Notes: generated from the sequence alone by a model not told the origin. Positions 8,730 through 18,320 are shown, counted from the first letter of the stretch. The stretch is 64,000 bases of DNA from Halodesulfovibrio sp. MK-HDV (GCF_009914765.1 NZ_WYDS01000010.1:62001-126000); one strand, 5' to 3'. Made by a program: numbers and translations.

Positions 8730-10082
8730 TTATACTAAATTCTTTTGTGCAGACTCAGCAAGATATGAAGCCAGGCGTTTAACCAGTTCATCATCTTCAC
8801 CTTCAACCATTACGCGACAAAGAGATTCTGTACCGGAATACCGTAGCAGCACTCGCCCTTTATCACCCAATTCATTCTCAGCTTTCTTAACATCTTCAAG
8901 CAAAGCCGGACACTCCTCAAAAGGAACCTTACGCTCTACGCGGACGTTAATAAGTTCTTGAGGGTATAGTTCAAGCAATCCTGCAAGGCTGGAAAGCGGC
9001 TTATCTTGTTGACGCATAATACGGAGCAACTGAAGTCCTGCAAGCAAGCCATCTCCAGTTGTACCATAATTCGTAAATACCAAGTGGCCAGACTGCTCTC
9101 CCCCCATAGTTGCCTGCGTATTCCGCATGGCTTCTACTACATGGCGGTCACCAACGGGAGTGCGCAATAAGCGGCCTCCCTGTTCACGCATGAATACTTC
9201 AAGTGCCATATTACTCATCACAGTGGAAACTAGAGTATTGTCCACAAGAGAGCCGGAGCTTATCATGTCGTTAGCACAAATAGCCATTATCTGATCGCCA
9301 TCAAGCACTGTACCATGCTCATCACAAACAATCAGCCTATCAGCATCACCGTCAAGCGCCAGCCCGATGTCGGCACGCGATTCACGAACTTTTTGTGCCA
9401 TTACTTCTGGATAAAGAGAGCCACAACCTTTGTTAATGTTCACCCCGTTCGGGCTAACACCAATAGGTATAACTTCTGCTCCAAGTTCCTCAAGAACCAG
9501 CGGGGCAACTTTATAGTTCGCGCCATTGGAGCAATCAAGAACGATACGTAGACCTTCCAAAGAAAGGTTCGTCGGAAAGCTATTCTTCAAATAGACAATG
9601 TATCGACCTACAGCATCTTCAATACGCTTTGCGCGTCCAACTTTATCTGGAGCTGGGTAATCCCACTGATGATCAGCATTAAGAACCATATCTGTAATGG
9701 TATCTTCAACAGAATCAGCAAGCTTGTAGCCACAAGAATCAAAAAATTTAATGCCGTTGTCTTGGTATGGGTTATGCGAAGCAGAAATAACCACACCCAT
9801 GGTTGCGCGCATGTTTCTTGTTAAGAAGGCAATGGCTGGTGTAGCCATTGGTCCAACAAGGTATACGTCCATACCTGCAGCACAAAAGCCTGCAGTCAGA
9901 GCATTTTCAAAAACATATCCGGAAAGGCGGGTGTCCTTTCCGATTACAACTCTATTCCGTCCAGTTTCAGTTCGGAAAGTGGTTCCCGCAGCAAGTCCCA
10001 AGCGCATGGCGACTTCTGGAACCATCGGGTACTGATTTACAGTGCCACGCATTCCATCCGTTCCAAACAAGCGTCTTCCCAT
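8730..10082 (-). CDS. glmM: phosphoglucosamine mutase GlmM
   Basis: A 450-residue alpha-D-phosphohexomutase converting glucosamine-6-phosphate to glucosamine-1-phosphate on the way to UDP-GlcNAc. It begins [13 protein letters not shown]. The phosphoserine loop is [18 protein letters not shown] (Ser near 102), the metal loop is [11 protein letters not shown], the sugar loop is GGEQSGH, and the C-terminal phosphate loop is [15 protein letters not shown]. Start at 10082 follows an AGGAGC site. A 183-base gap separates it from cdaR and could hold an internal promoter. The cdaA-cdaR-glmM order is conserved in many bacteria, and in Firmicutes GlmM directly binds and restrains CdaA. Confidence 0.96.
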   Translation of the reverse strand: MGRRLFGTDGMRGTVNQYPMVPEVAMRLGLAAGTTFRTETGRNRVVIGKDTRLSGYVFENALTAGFCAAGMDVYLVGPMATPAIAFLTRNMRATMGVVISASHNPYQDNGIKFFDSCGYKLADSVEDTITDMVLNADHQWDYPAPDKVGRAKRIEDAVGRYIVYLKNSFPTNLSLEGLRIVLDCSNGANYKVAPLVLEELGAEVIPIGVSPNGVNINKGCGSLYPEVMAQKVRESRADIGLALDGDADRLIVCDEHGTVLDGDQIMAICANDMISSGSLVDNTLVSTVMSNMALEVFMREQGGRLLRTPVGDRHVVEAMRNTQATMGGEQSGHLVFTNYGTTGDGLLAGLQLLRIMRQQDKPLSSLAGLLELYPQELINVRVERKVPFEECPALLEDVKKAENELGDKGRVLLRYSGTESLCRVMVEGEDDELVKRLASYLAESAQKNLV

Positions 10083-10265
10083 GGAAGCTCCTGTTTTTTT
10101 ATTTAATTGAAATTTATAAATGTAGGGCTTGTACGCATAGCAGCTATAACAGCAATCAAAGAAGTATTGCGCGCACAACCTACAACAGTTTGATTAAACT
10201 CAAGTAACGCAGAACTGCATTATTATCAACGAAAGGAGGATACTGAGAAATGCCACCTGACTAAA

Positions 10266-11168
10266 TTATTTCGTAGAAACAGTCACAGTTAAGGTTTCTG
10301 GATCTGTGCCCACAACCTTAACTTTATCGGGTAGCTCCAGTCGGTAAGGCAGCTTATATTCTCCGGGAGTTATGTCTTCCGGAAGCTCCAAGATAACACG
10401 AACTGTGTCGATGAGTGCGCTGTTATCCTTTAAAGAATCAGGCACTTCAATCGTCACTTTCACAGCAGGTTGATTGAGAGTGATGTCAAAACCGGCTCTA
10501 GGAATAACTATAACATCCCGAACAATTGTCCGCTTTTGTGACAACATTCCAAGAATATAAGTTACTTCGACAATTGCAGGAGTCGATTTCGCTCGTAAAG
10601 ATAAAGAAACGGTACCATCAAGAGTCACACTTCCAGGCTCTTCGGCTTTAGGTGCCGGCGTAACAGCCTCCACATCACTAAGTGCCGCAAGCTCTGAATC
10701 GGGACCAAGCACCGTAACAAACTGCGGGGTCACAGAAGCTGACTCCACAAACAAGTCCAGAGGCAATTCTCCTGACCAGCGTGGTACGACAGGTAATATC
10801 TTTTCTACAAACCTGTCTACTTCCAAGGTAAGGCGCGACGGACGGACTTCCACCACATCAAAAGCCTTACCAAGCTGAATGCCGCTAGCTTGAACTGGCA
10901 AAACATTCAGTCCCGGACTCACCTTAGAGAGGTCTAGAACATAGGTCAGTTTTCTATCAGTAATCGTGCGAACTAGACCTTTAGGGCCACGAACTCGGAT
11001 TTCAATTTCTGGTGGCAATCCGCTAAGCAGCGTGAGGTTTTTAGGCATCCCTTTTAATTCTACGGATGCTTTTTCCCAAATTTCAACTTGCTCACGACCA
11101 GAGATGACAACCCATAAACAGGAAGCCATAACAAAAGCCAAAAGTAAGTGACGCCAGCTTACACTCAT
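10266..11168 (-). CDS. cdaR: YbbR-domain protein (CdaR-type regulator)
   Basis: A 300-residue protein with an N-terminal membrane helix (HLLLAFVMASCLWVVISG, residues 7-24). Tandem YbbR beta repeats follow, for example VELKGMPKNLTLLSGLPPEIEIRVRGPKGLV and LTLEVDR-type strands. In the Gram-positive c-di-AMP system, CdaR lies outside the membrane and modulates the adenylate cyclase CdaA. Here it starts 3 bases after cdaA stops, which supports the same partnership. The extracytoplasmic placement is inferred from the single N-terminal helix. Confidence 0.85.
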   Translation of the reverse strand: MSVSWRHLLLAFVMASCLWVVISGREQVEIWEKASVELKGMPKNLTLLSGLPPEIEIRVRGPKGLVRTITDRKLTYVLDLSKVSPGLNVLPVQASGIQLGKAFDVVEVRPSRLTLEVDRFVEKILPVVPRWSGELPLDLFVESASVTPQFVTVLGPDSELAALSDVEAVTPAPKAEEPGSVTLDGTVSLSLRAKSTPAIVEVTYILGMLSQKRTIVRDVIVIPRAGFDITLNQPAVKVTIEVPDSLKDNSALIDTVRVILELPEDITPGEYKLPYRLELPDKVKVVGTDPETLTVTVSTK

Positions 11169-11171
11169 GGA

Positions 11172-11930
11172 TTACCGCTCCAAGAGATTACGTAATACAC
11201 GTTTAAGACGAGTCTTATCAAGATTACTGGTCAATCGGCCGTTTACAGCCACAGTAACATCACCACGTTCTTCAGAAACAACAACTGCAATAGCATCTGT
11301 TTCTTCCGTAATACCAAGCCCCGCTCTGTGCCTTGTGCCGTATTCCGGTCTGTCCTGCTCGCCAACGGCAAGAGGCAAAATACAACCAGCAGCAGCCACA
11401 CGACCATGGCTAATAATCACAGCACCATCGTGTAACGGAGCCTTTACCTGAAAAATTGTTACAAGCAGTTCTTTCGTCACAGTGGAATCAAGCGGCACAC
11501 CACGTCGAACCACATCGCCTAAGGCTACATGATGTTCGAGCACAATAAGAGCACCGACCCGACGCTTCGCCATGTTCATAGCAGCGCCGATAATCTCATC
11601 AAGGAAAGAGTCCTCAACTTCCGTTCTTTTAAAGAAGCTGCGCGCTCCCATATTAGAAAGCCCACGCTTGATGTCATCCTGAAACAGAATCACAACCACA
11701 AGGAAGAAGGAGCCAAGGAACTGCTGTAGAATCCAATGCAGTGTGTAAAAACCAAAATATTCAGAAAATGCAAAGACAGCAATAAGCAGCAACAGACCAT
11801 AGATTGCCGATACCGCACGCGTCCCCCTTATTACTATCATCACTTGATAGAACAAGAGCGTTACGAGAGCGATATCTATAGCATCACGCCATGTTATGCT
11901 TATATATCCCAATGTATCCATTGAAAACAC
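11172..11930 (-). CDS. cdaA: diadenylate cyclase CdaA
   Basis: A 252-residue membrane diadenylate cyclase that makes c-di-AMP from two ATP. Three hydrophobic helices occupy residues about 15-90. The DAC (DisA_N) domain follows, with both active-site motifs intact: DGA in KAPLHDGAVII and RHR in GTRHRAGLGITEETDA. The start is taken as GTG 11930 with AGGTAG upstream; an in-frame ATG 9 bases later is possible. It lies between folP and cdaR in the minus-strand series. c-di-AMP usually controls potassium and osmolyte transport and wall homeostasis, which fits the glmM link. Confidence 0.93.
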   Translation of the reverse strand: MFSMDTLGYISITWRDAIDIALVTLLFYQVMIVIRGTRAVSAIYGLLLLIAVFAFSEYFGFYTLHWILQQFLGSFFLVVVILFQDDIKRGLSNMGARSFFKRTEVEDSFLDEIIGAAMNMAKRRVGALIVLEHHVALGDVVRRGVPLDSTVTKELLVTIFQVKAPLHDGAVIISHGRVAAAGCILPLAVGEQDRPEYGTRHRAGLGITEETDAIAVVVSEERGDVTVAVNGRLTSNLDKTRLKRVLRNLLER

Positions 11931-11955
11931 GCTATCTACCTACCTCTAGCTATTG

Positions 11956-12813
11956 TTAGCTACGGAGTGCTTCTGCAAGCAAAAGAGTTTCATGTGTTTT
12001 AGCAACGTCATGTACTCTGTGCACCACTACCCCTCGATACGCGAGGATAGCGGTTGTTGCCTGTGTACAGTTTTCACGTTCACCTGTGGGCGCTCCGCAA
12101 ACCTTTTCGAACATGGATTTATTAGAAATACCGGCCATCACCGGAAATCCAAGGGTCTGGAAGCGATCAATATTCTGTAAAATTGTCAGATTGTGCTCTA
12201 CCGTTTTCCCAAAACCGACACCTGGATCGATCATAATACGAGATTCCGGTAGACCAGCATCGGTTAATTCTTTCAGCTTACGGTCAAAGAAAGCAAGGAT
12301 ATCATCAACTACGTTACCATACGTTGGTGCTACCTGCATGTTATCAGGTTTTCCCTGACTGTGCATGAGAACATAGCCAGGTTTATACTGACCGACAACA
12401 TCCTTTAGTTCCGGGTCAAATTCAAACGCGGAAATATCGTTAATGATATGTGCTCCCGCTTCAAGCACGGCAGCTGCTGTTCCAGCTTTATACGTATCCA
12501 CAGAAACAGCCCACGGCAGCGCATCGTCTGAACAATCTCCGAGCACACCTTCAACAATAGGCAGGACTCGTCTAATTTCTTCTTCGAGTGAAACAGGGTC
12601 TGCAAAAGGACGGGATGACTCTCCGCCGATATCCAGAACATGTGCCCCTGCTGCGGCCTGCATACGCGCGTGCGCAATGCCCGCCGCGACTGAATTATAT
12701 TCTCCGCCGTCATGAAATGAGTCGGGTGTCACATTAACAATGCCAAAAATACAAAAAGGGGCAGGGCCTATGGACCTGCCCCCTCGTACTTCCCATGAAA
12801 ACGGGGTGTTCAT
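11956..12813 (-). CDS. folP: dihydropteroate synthase FolP
   Basis: A 285-residue TIM-barrel enzyme condensing p-aminobenzoate with dihydropterin pyrophosphate in folate synthesis. It is the target class of sulfonamides. Signatures are IFGIVNVTPDSFHDGGEY near residue 22, HVLDIGGESSRPFA, VSVDTYKAGTAAAVLEAGAHIINDISA, LMHSQG, and the C-terminal HRVHDVA. The ATG follows the ftsH stop by 2 bases, so translation is probably coupled. Co-location of folP with ftsH is common in bacteria. Confidence 0.95.
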   Translation of the reverse strand: MNTPFSWEVRGGRSIGPAPFCIFGIVNVTPDSFHDGGEYNSVAAGIAHARMQAAAGAHVLDIGGESSRPFADPVSLEEEIRRVLPIVEGVLGDCSDDALPWAVSVDTYKAGTAAAVLEAGAHIINDISAFEFDPELKDVVGQYKPGYVLMHSQGKPDNMQVAPTYGNVVDDILAFFDRKLKELTDAGLPESRIMIDPGVGFGKTVEHNLTILQNIDRFQTLGFPVMAGISNKSMFEKVCGAPTGERENCTQATTAILAYRGVVVHRVHDVAKTHETLLLAEALRS

Positions 12814-12815
12814 TA

Positions 12816-14849
12816 CTACTTCTTCTCTTCAGAAGATTCAGAAGTAGTTTCCGGTGCTTTCTTTTCTTCCGGTTCTGGAGTCGGTGCAGTTTGCTCCTGC
12901 CCTTTCTCTTCAGTTCCGAGAATAAAGTCTTCAGAATCTTCAGCAGATTCTGGCTGCTGTTCTCTATATGCAGCTGCTGCCTTTGCAAAAGCATCTGGAG
13001 CATCTGCTGGATTTTCAGCCGGAGCGGCATCCTTTCCATTCATGTCTTCTAGAGGAGGAAGCTCTTTACCTTCAATAAGCAGATCAATATCTGCACCTGT
13101 GATGGTTTCACGCTCAAGCAATGATGCAGCAATCTTCTCAAGAAGTTCCATGTTGCCTTCAATAAGCTCACGAGCAGCAGAACGTGCTGATTCCACCATA
13201 CGTTTTACTTCTGCGTCAACAAGGCGTGCTGTTTCATCACTGTAGTTGCGAGACTGATTCCACTCACGACCGATAAAGACTTCTTCGCCTTGCTCGCCAA
13301 TATTGAGTGGACCGATTGCTTCAGACATACCCCATTCACAGACCATCTTACGAGCCATTTTAGTAGCACGTTCGATGTCGTTGCCTGCACCGGTTGTAAT
13401 GTCATTAAAGATAATCTCTTCAGCCACACGACCAGCAAGAAGAACCACGAGGTTTGTTTCGAGGAAGCTACGGGAGTACCCGTAACGGTCTTCACCCGGG
13501 AGCTGCATGGTAACACCAAGCGCGCGACCACGAGGAATAATAGATACTTTATGAACAGGATCAGCTTTAGGGAGAAGCTTAGCACACAGAGCATGACCAC
13601 CTTCGTGGTATGCGGTTATTTTCTTCTCGTCTTCGCTCATAACCATGCTGCGACGTTCTTTACCCATAATGAGTTTGTCTTTGGCCTGTTCGAAATCGAA
13701 CATGTTAATCTGGTCTTTATTTTCCTTAGCAGCCTGAAGAGCCGCTTCGTTAACAAGGTTTTCCAGATCAGCACCGGAGAAGCCCGGAGTACCTTTCGCA
13801 ATGACTTCCATGTTCACATCACCAGCAAGCGGAGAACGGCGTGCATGCACTTCCAGAATACGCTTACGGCCTCTAACGTCCGGTACAGGTACGGTTACCT
13901 GACGGTCAAAACGACCAGGACGAAGTAATGCAGGGTCAAGTACATCAGGACGGTTTGTAGCAGCAATGAGGATTACACCTTCATTGGACTCAAAGCCATC
14001 CATCTCTACCAACAACTGGTTAAGGGTCTGTTCGCGTTCATCATGACCGCCACCCAGACCAGCGCCACGCTGGCGACCAACTGCGTCGATTTCATCAATA
14101 AAAATAAGACATGGTGCATTCTTCTTGCCCTGTACAAACAGGTCACGAACACGAGATGCACCAACACCTACAAACATTTCCACAAAATCAGAACCGGAAA
14201 TAGAGAAGAACGGAACCCCTGCTTCACCTGCTACAGCACGTGCGAGCAATGTTTTACCGGTACCCGGAGGGCCCACGAGTAAAACACCTTTCGGAATACG
14301 TCCGCCAAGGCGGGTAAACCGTTTAGGGTTAGACAAAAAGTCAACAACTTCACTAAGTTCTTCTTTCGCTTCATCAATGCCAGCAACATCAGCAAAGGTA
14401 ACCTTTGACTGATCCTGTGAGATGAGCCTTGCACGGGAGCGACCAAAGGACATGGCCTTGCCACCGCCGCCTTGCATTTGGCGCATGAAGAAAATCCATA
14501 CACCGATAAGGAGTAACATAGGAAACCATGATACAAGCAAGGTCATGTACCAAGGTGAATCTTCTTTTGGCTCGGCATTAACAACAATACCCTTACCTAC
14601 GAGGCGATCTACGAGTTTAGGATCGTCTGGTGCATAGGTATTTACAACGGTACCGCCATGTTCTTTGGCGAGAAGCTTTTGTCCTTGGATAGAGACTTCT
14701 GCAATGTCGCCTTTATCCACCAGCTCCAAAAACTTTGTATAGCTGACTTTTGTCTGCGAGTTTTGTGGCTGGCTGAACATGTTAAACAATACAACCATGA
14801 GTAGGGAGATGACAGCCCAGAGAATCAAGTTCCGGGAAAACTGGTTCAA
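12816..14849 (-). CDS. ftsH: ATP-dependent zinc metalloprotease FtsH
   Basis: A 677-residue membrane AAA+ protease that removes unstable or misassembled membrane and cytosolic proteins as a hexamer. Two membrane helices (about 6-24 and 104-124) flank a small periplasmic domain. They are followed by Walker A GPPGTGKT, Walker [11 protein letters not shown], the second region of homology, and the zinc motif HEGGH. The last ~80 residues are a low-complexity Glu/Ala/Pro tail. The start codon is TTG at 14849 with GGAGGG 10 bases upstream; no better ATG exists. It heads the ftsH-folP-cdaA-cdaR-glmM-galU series. Confidence 0.96.
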   Translation of the reverse strand: MNQFSRNLILWAVISLLMVVLFNMFSQPQNSQTKVSYTKFLELVDKGDIAEVSIQGQKLLAKEHGGTVVNTYAPDDPKLVDRLVGKGIVVNAEPKEDSPWYMTLLVSWFPMLLLIGVWIFFMRQMQGGGGKAMSFGRSRARLISQDQSKVTFADVAGIDEAKEELSEVVDFLSNPKRFTRLGGRIPKGVLLVGPPGTGKTLLARAVAGEAGVPFFSISGSDFVEMFVGVGASRVRDLFVQGKKNAPCLIFIDEIDAVGRQRGAGLGGGHDEREQTLNQLLVEMDGFESNEGVILIAATNRPDVLDPALLRPGRFDRQVTVPVPDVRGRKRILEVHARRSPLAGDVNMEVIAKGTPGFSGADLENLVNEAALQAAKENKDQINMFDFEQAKDKLIMGKERRSMVMSEDEKKITAYHEGGHALCAKLLPKADPVHKVSIIPRGRALGVTMQLPGEDRYGYSRSFLETNLVVLLAGRVAEEIIFNDITTGAGNDIERATKMARKMVCEWGMSEAIGPLNIGEQGEEVFIGREWNQSRNYSDETARLVDAEVKRMVESARSAARELIEGNMELLEKIAASLLERETITGADIDLLIEGKELPPLEDMNGKDAAPAENPADAPDAFAKAAAAYREQQPESAEDSEDFILGTEEKGQEQTAPTPEPEEKKAPETTSESSEEKK

Positions 14850-15064
14850 GGTATTTTACCCTCCGAAGTTAGGATCGGATTTAATTTACTTGCTCAAATG
14901 TATTTTCTTACTCGAACTTTTATTTCTAATTACTCAAACGCGATTTGACAATGGTTGAAACGCTCTTTTTCTAAATTACATTGAACTTTATCCTAAAAGC
15001 ATCTTAATCTTGCGCCTTAAAGGCTTTCCTGCTAAAAACCCCACTGTCAAAGAAAAACAGATGT

Positions 15065-15158
15065 GGAAGCGTTTCGTCACCGGTGTGGCGTCCGGTCTTC
15101 AAAACCGGTGTAGGGCAGTGATGTCCTAGGTAGGTTCGACTCCTATACGCTTCCGCCA
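15065..15158 (+). tRNA. selC: tRNA-Sec (anticodon TCA)
   Basis: A 94-base selenocysteine tRNA including the encoded CCA. It has an 8-bp acceptor stem (GGAAGCGT/ACGCTTCC), discriminator G, anticodon TCA at 15099-15101 in a CTTCAAA loop closed by CCGGT/ACCGG, a long variable arm, and a TTCGACT T-loop. The long acceptor and extra arm exclude an ordinary suppressor tRNA. The terminator at 15168 closes the unit. It implies that UGA is read as selenocysteine in this genome, so TGA-interrupted frames deserve attention. No selA, selB or selD gene is in the window. Confidence 0.97.
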
Positions 15159-15167
15159 CGCACTTAC

Positions 15168-15194
15168 AGCCCTGCTTTTGCAGGGCTTTTTTTT
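15168..15194 (+). terminator. terminator after tRNA-Sec
   Basis: AGCCCTGC TTTT GCAGGGCT hairpin followed by eight T, ten bases after the tRNA CCA end. Confidence 0.92.
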
Positions 15195-15617
15195 ATTTAA
15201 AAAAACAAAAACCTGCGTTGATGTTCAATAGCTGAATAAAATCACCACATTCCATTCAAACACTCCTTAGCAATCAAGCGCGTGTGCAACAACATATCTC
15301 AGTTCAACGCCTGCCACACAGTCCTTTCAAGCACTCACTGCGCTCTATTAAGACTCGCCACTGGTTCAATCTGTAAACCAGCAACCGCCATCACGCAAAC
15401 ATTACCCGAAAACACTCGTTCCGAAAGCTAGAATTTTTATCACAAAAATTATTAATACCAACGTAGCATGTTCAGAAAACAAAAAAAACCTCTCATCAGA
15501 CTTTAACGACTCTCTAATGAGAGTTCTAAATACACTCATTCTATAAGCCGACGTTCCCAACTTCGAACAGATCCATCTGAAGAGTTTAGCCACCATTCAA
15601 ACCAACGGAGGTTCAAG

Positions 15618-15770
15618 ATGGCGTTCAAGCGACCAATTACCATTCCCTGAATTTTCAGAGGACGACATGAAAAGCTCAAAGACAACATTAAACACCCACC
15701 TGAAGGATCGCAAAGCAAAAAACCTCCAAGCGAACCTTCCATGCCATTAAAGAATCCTACAAAAAGTTGA
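15618..15770 (+). other. possible small ORF with in-frame UGA (candidate selenoprotein or leader/sRNA)
   Basis: ATG 15618 follows a clear GGAGG site 6 bases upstream. The frame reads MAFKRPITIP, meets TGA at 15648-15650, then stays open for 39 more codons to a second TGA at 15768. If the first TGA is selenocysteine, the product is 50 residues, basic and Pro-rich toward the end. Directly after the TGA, TTTTCA and TGAAAA can pair across a 10-base loop, a weak hairpin where a bacterial SECIS would lie. A terminator follows at 15816. Codon usage (AGA, CGA, GGA) is less typical than in neighbouring genes, so a non-coding transcript or chance is also possible. Confidence 0.25.
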
Positions 15771-15815
15771 GTTCCTATTTATATAGATAACCACCAGCCT
15801 TTCCCAAACTGATCG

Positions 15816-15840
15816 TCCTGCACACGCAGGGCTTTTTATT
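15816..15840 (+). terminator. terminator-like hairpin CCTGC ACAC GCAGG
   Basis: A 5-bp GC-rich hairpin followed by GCTTTTTATT, 46 bases after the small ORF ends. It suggests that a short transcript of about 200-300 bases is made downstream of tRNA-Sec. Confidence 0.55.
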
Positions 15841-16055
15841 GCACTCTCTTCTACCCACACATCCCAAGTTTCCAGTCATGAAAAAAGTCACAAACTCACT
15901 CTTTACTGTACGCAAAACGAGAATCTTTTCGTTACAAGCACAAGCAAATATCAATATTCGAGAAAAAACATCTGAAAAGCGCATCCTATGAGTGTTTGCT
16001 TATATATACGTTTAAAATGTTAATTACTTAAATTAAATGAATTTATTTATTATTT

Positions 16056-16073
16056 TGTGAATTAAATCACAAA
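16056..16073. promoter_or_regulatory. TTGTGA-N6-TCACAA operator upstream of the DUF169 gene
   Basis: Perfect half-sites TTGTGA and TCACAA spaced by ATTAAA, extended by flanking A/T to 9-bp arms (ATTTTGTGA/TCACAAAAT). This is the CRP/FNR-superfamily (HcpR-type) pattern. It is also one base away from the Rex pattern TTGTGAA-N4-TTCACAA. It lies ~185 bases before the DUF169 start, a position suited to activation or to repression depending on the unmapped promoter. Confidence 0.7.
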
Positions 16074-16113
16074 ATATTGCACTTATAAAGACAAAATGGG
16101 CACTTTGCTTGTG

Positions 16114-16133
16114 AATTAATGTGACTTAATTCT
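16114..16133. promoter_or_regulatory. second inverted repeat GAATTAA-N6-TTAATTC
   Basis: Seven-base perfect arms around TGTGAC, 40 bp after the first operator. It contains a TTGTGA half-site on its left edge. It may be a second binding site for the same or another regulator, but AT-rich DNA makes chance pairing more likely. Confidence 0.4.
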
Positions 16134-16258
16134 TTATTTCAGTTTTTATTGCTGGTTGTAGGGCCCATTGGTAATTCCACCCTCAGATAACAACAAGCTC
16201 AACCACCAAAACAGGTGGAATGACTGAATCTTCACAAGAAACAAATGGGAGAAGAATC

Positions 16259-17035
16259 ATGTCCGTAGATTTTAAAGAAATGCAAGCAACTTTGATGCGC
16301 GAAATGCGCTTGTATCATTACCCTATCGCCGTAAAATTTTTCTACGACCAGGCTGACGTAGACAAGTACCTCGAAGAAAACGAAGTGCATGTACCTATCA
16401 AGCCAATGACTTACTGTCAGTGGGAAATCGCTGCACGTATGAAAGGTCAGAGCGTATACGCTACTAAAGAAATGCTCTCCTGCTCCAATGCTCATTACAG
16501 CTTCGGCTGGAAAGGTCTTGATGATGCAGAAGTAAAAAGCCACGCAAAATACACTCGTAACCCTGAACAGGCTAGACGTTTTGTGGAAACAAAAACTCAG
16601 ATGCCTGAGGGTATGATTGGTATCGCGGTTATGCCGCTTGCCAGCGCAACCGAAACTCCAGACGTTGTTCACTTCTATGTAGATAACATGCAGGCATACC
16701 ACCTTGCTGTTGACTACATGGCAGGCACAGACACTCATCCGCTTCGCCCTGCAATCACCATGAACTCTTCAGCATGTGGTGGTACTGCTTACTCTTACGT
16801 TGCTAACGAATTCAACATGGTTCCTGCATGTTCCGGTAGCTACAACGCCGGTAAAACAGAACGCGGCGAAATCAACGTTATGATTCCGGGCGAAAAGATG
16901 ATCGCAACTTACGAACGTCTTCTCGAACGTATCGAAGATCTCGGTAGTTCTTCCATCACCAAACCTGGCGACGGCTTCCCGGGTCAGGATGTATGTAAAA
17001 ACTGTCCGCTCATCATCTTCAAAAAGAATAAATAG
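16259..17035 (+). CDS. DUF169 family protein
   Basis: A 258-residue DUF169 protein, a family common in archaea and anaerobic bacteria and without a firmly established function. Seen are the early KFFYDQADV segment, SCSNAHYSFGW near residue 80, a central PLASATETPDVVHFYVD, a conserved ACGGTAYSYVANEF, and the C-terminal CKNCPLI. Several conserved Cys could bind metal or substrate. There is no signal peptide. The start at 16259 has GGGAG upstream. It is the first gene after the operators and precedes a TauE/SafE permease, suggesting a role in handling a sulfur compound; that link is inferred from position only. Confidence 0.85.
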   Translation: MSVDFKEMQATLMREMRLYHYPIAVKFFYDQADVDKYLEENEVHVPIKPMTYCQWEIAARMKGQSVYATKEMLSCSNAHYSFGWKGLDDAEVKSHAKYTRNPEQARRFVETKTQMPEGMIGIAVMPLASATETPDVVHFYVDNMQAYHLAVDYMAGTDTHPLRPAITMNSSACGGTAYSYVANEFNMVPACSGSYNAGKTERGEINVMIPGEKMIATYERLLERIEDLGSSSITKPGDGFPGQDVCKNCPLIIFKKNK

Positions 17036-17050
17036 TCTTTGTAATATATC

Positions 17051-17074
17051 GGAGCGGTACGCACATACCGCTCC
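17051..17074 (+). terminator. intergenic hairpin GGAGCGGTA/TACCGCTCC
   Basis: A perfect 9-bp stem with a 6-base loop just after the DUF169 gene, without a proper T run (TCTTAT follows). It is more likely a partial terminator or mRNA-stability element within the operon, leading into the permease gene. Confidence 0.55.
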
Positions 17075-17078
17075 TCTT

Positions 17079-18273
17079 ATGGAACGCAATTTACGTGAGG
17101 AGGTACACGTTGTTTCCAGCAAACGTAATTGGGTAAGTCTTACCCTACTCGCTGCAGCTATTCTGCTTGTTTTTTCTCAGCCCGCATTGGCTGACCGCCT
17201 TTCTGATGCAATTAACGCTACCCCAAAAGGTACTGGCGTTGGCGAAATCAATACTTCTGCTGCTACCGGCTTCTTAGGCATTCCGGGCGCACCATCTGTT
17301 AACCTCGTCATCGGCTTCTTCTGGGCTATCTGGGTTGGTTGGATTTTCTCTACTGTTGGCGCATTCGGCGGCATCATGGCTGGTGTTGGTCACATCACCA
17401 TCTTCGGTTTTGGTGACTACGCATCCAGCTTTAAAAAAACAGTCCCCTGTACTCAACAAACTGGTAACTGACTCCATCCGAGTTTCTAACCAGTGGCTTG
17501 TTGGTACTTCCGCGGGCATGTCATCTTTCAACTACTTCAAAATGGGCCGCCTTGTACTCCCACTGGGTCTTTCCCTCGCAACCGGCTCCATTTTGGGTTC
17601 TTACCTTATTCCTTGGCTCACCGCAGGCCAGATTTCCCTTAAAGCGTACATCGGCTACTTCGGCCTGTTCGTACTCTTCTTAGGCTGCTACCTGCTTTAC
17701 GAAACCACTCCACGTGGTCAGGCAAACAAAAAACAGGCTAAAGAAGCAGCACGTGCTTTTGAAGCCACTATTAAAGAAGAACGCTCCGGCGCCGCTGTTG
17801 ATACCTCTAGCCTTGGTGTAAAAGTTGTTTCTTTCGCTCCAACTAAATGCGTATTCACATTCTACGGCGTTGAATTCTCCTTTAACCCACTCGTACCAGT
17901 ATGCGGCGGTTTTGTTATCGCTGGCCTTGCTTCCTTCCTCGGTGTAGGCGGCGGCTTCCTTCTGGTACCATTCCTTACAAGTGTTGCCGGTCTCCCTATG
18001 TACCTCGTAGCTGGCACTTCTGCACTGGCAGTACTCGTAGGTATGACCACATCAATCTTCACTTACATGGTAGTTAAAGATACCCCGGTATTCTGGCCTC
18101 TCATCGGTGTTGAACTCATTGGTGTACTCGTAGGTTCCTTTATTGGCCCACGCACCTCCAAGTACATCCCTGAAATCTGGCTCAAACGCCTCTTCATCTT
18201 CCTCGCCTTCTACGTTGGTATCCGCTACGCATCTAAAGGCTTCCTTGGAATAGCAGTTCTGCCTCCATTCTAG
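17079..18273 (+). pseudogene. TauE/SafE sulfite-exporter-family permease, frameshifted in an A7 run
   Basis: Two frames make one permease of about 397 residues. Frame one gives an N-terminal hydrophobic segment (LTLLAAAILLVFSQPALA) and GFFWAIWVGWIFSTVGAFGGIMAGVGHI, ending soon after FKKT. Frame two resumes at SPVLNKLVTDSIRVSNQ and runs through the second TauE/SafE half (GLASFLGVGGGFLLVPFL) to 18273. One extra A in the A7 run at 17433-17439 accounts for the break. TauE/SafE proteins move sulfite, sulfoacetate or related organosulfonates, and several sulfate reducers use family members next to sulfur genes. No good ribosome site precedes ATG 17079; a strong GAGGAGG at 17097 lies inside the frame, so the true start is unsure. 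Confidence 0.85.
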
Positions 18274-18288
18274 CCAACACAGCATTCA

Positions 18289-18320
18289 TCGGGAACGAAG
18301 CACTCTTGCTTCGTTCCCGA
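18289..18320 (+). terminator. strong 14-bp hairpin after the permease gene
   Basis: TCGGGAACGAAGCA and TGCTTCGTTCCCGA pair perfectly around a CTCT loop. ACATTACT follows, not a T run, so termination may be only partial or the element may protect the upstream mRNA 3' end. Confidence 0.65.

Larger units (their letters stand above)
15195..16055. other. gene-poor AT-rich region between tRNA-Sec and the DUF169 operon
   Basis: About 860 bases with no conserved gene that I can recognise. It contains a small hairpin CTCTCAT/ATGAGAG at 15492-15523, the possible UGA-containing small ORF at 15618, a terminator at 15816, and a very AT-rich stretch running into the operator at 16056. Confidence 0.6.

Noticed and set aside
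15402-15742. Minus-strand small ORFs downstream of tRNA-Sec
   Set aside because: No ribosome sites, no recognisable motif, and unusual composition. The plus-strand small ORF has better signals.
16095-16112. Sigma-54-like GG...GC element (GGGCACTTTGCTTG)
   Set aside because: The spacing between GG and GC is shorter than the required ten bases, so it does not fit a -24/-12 promoter.
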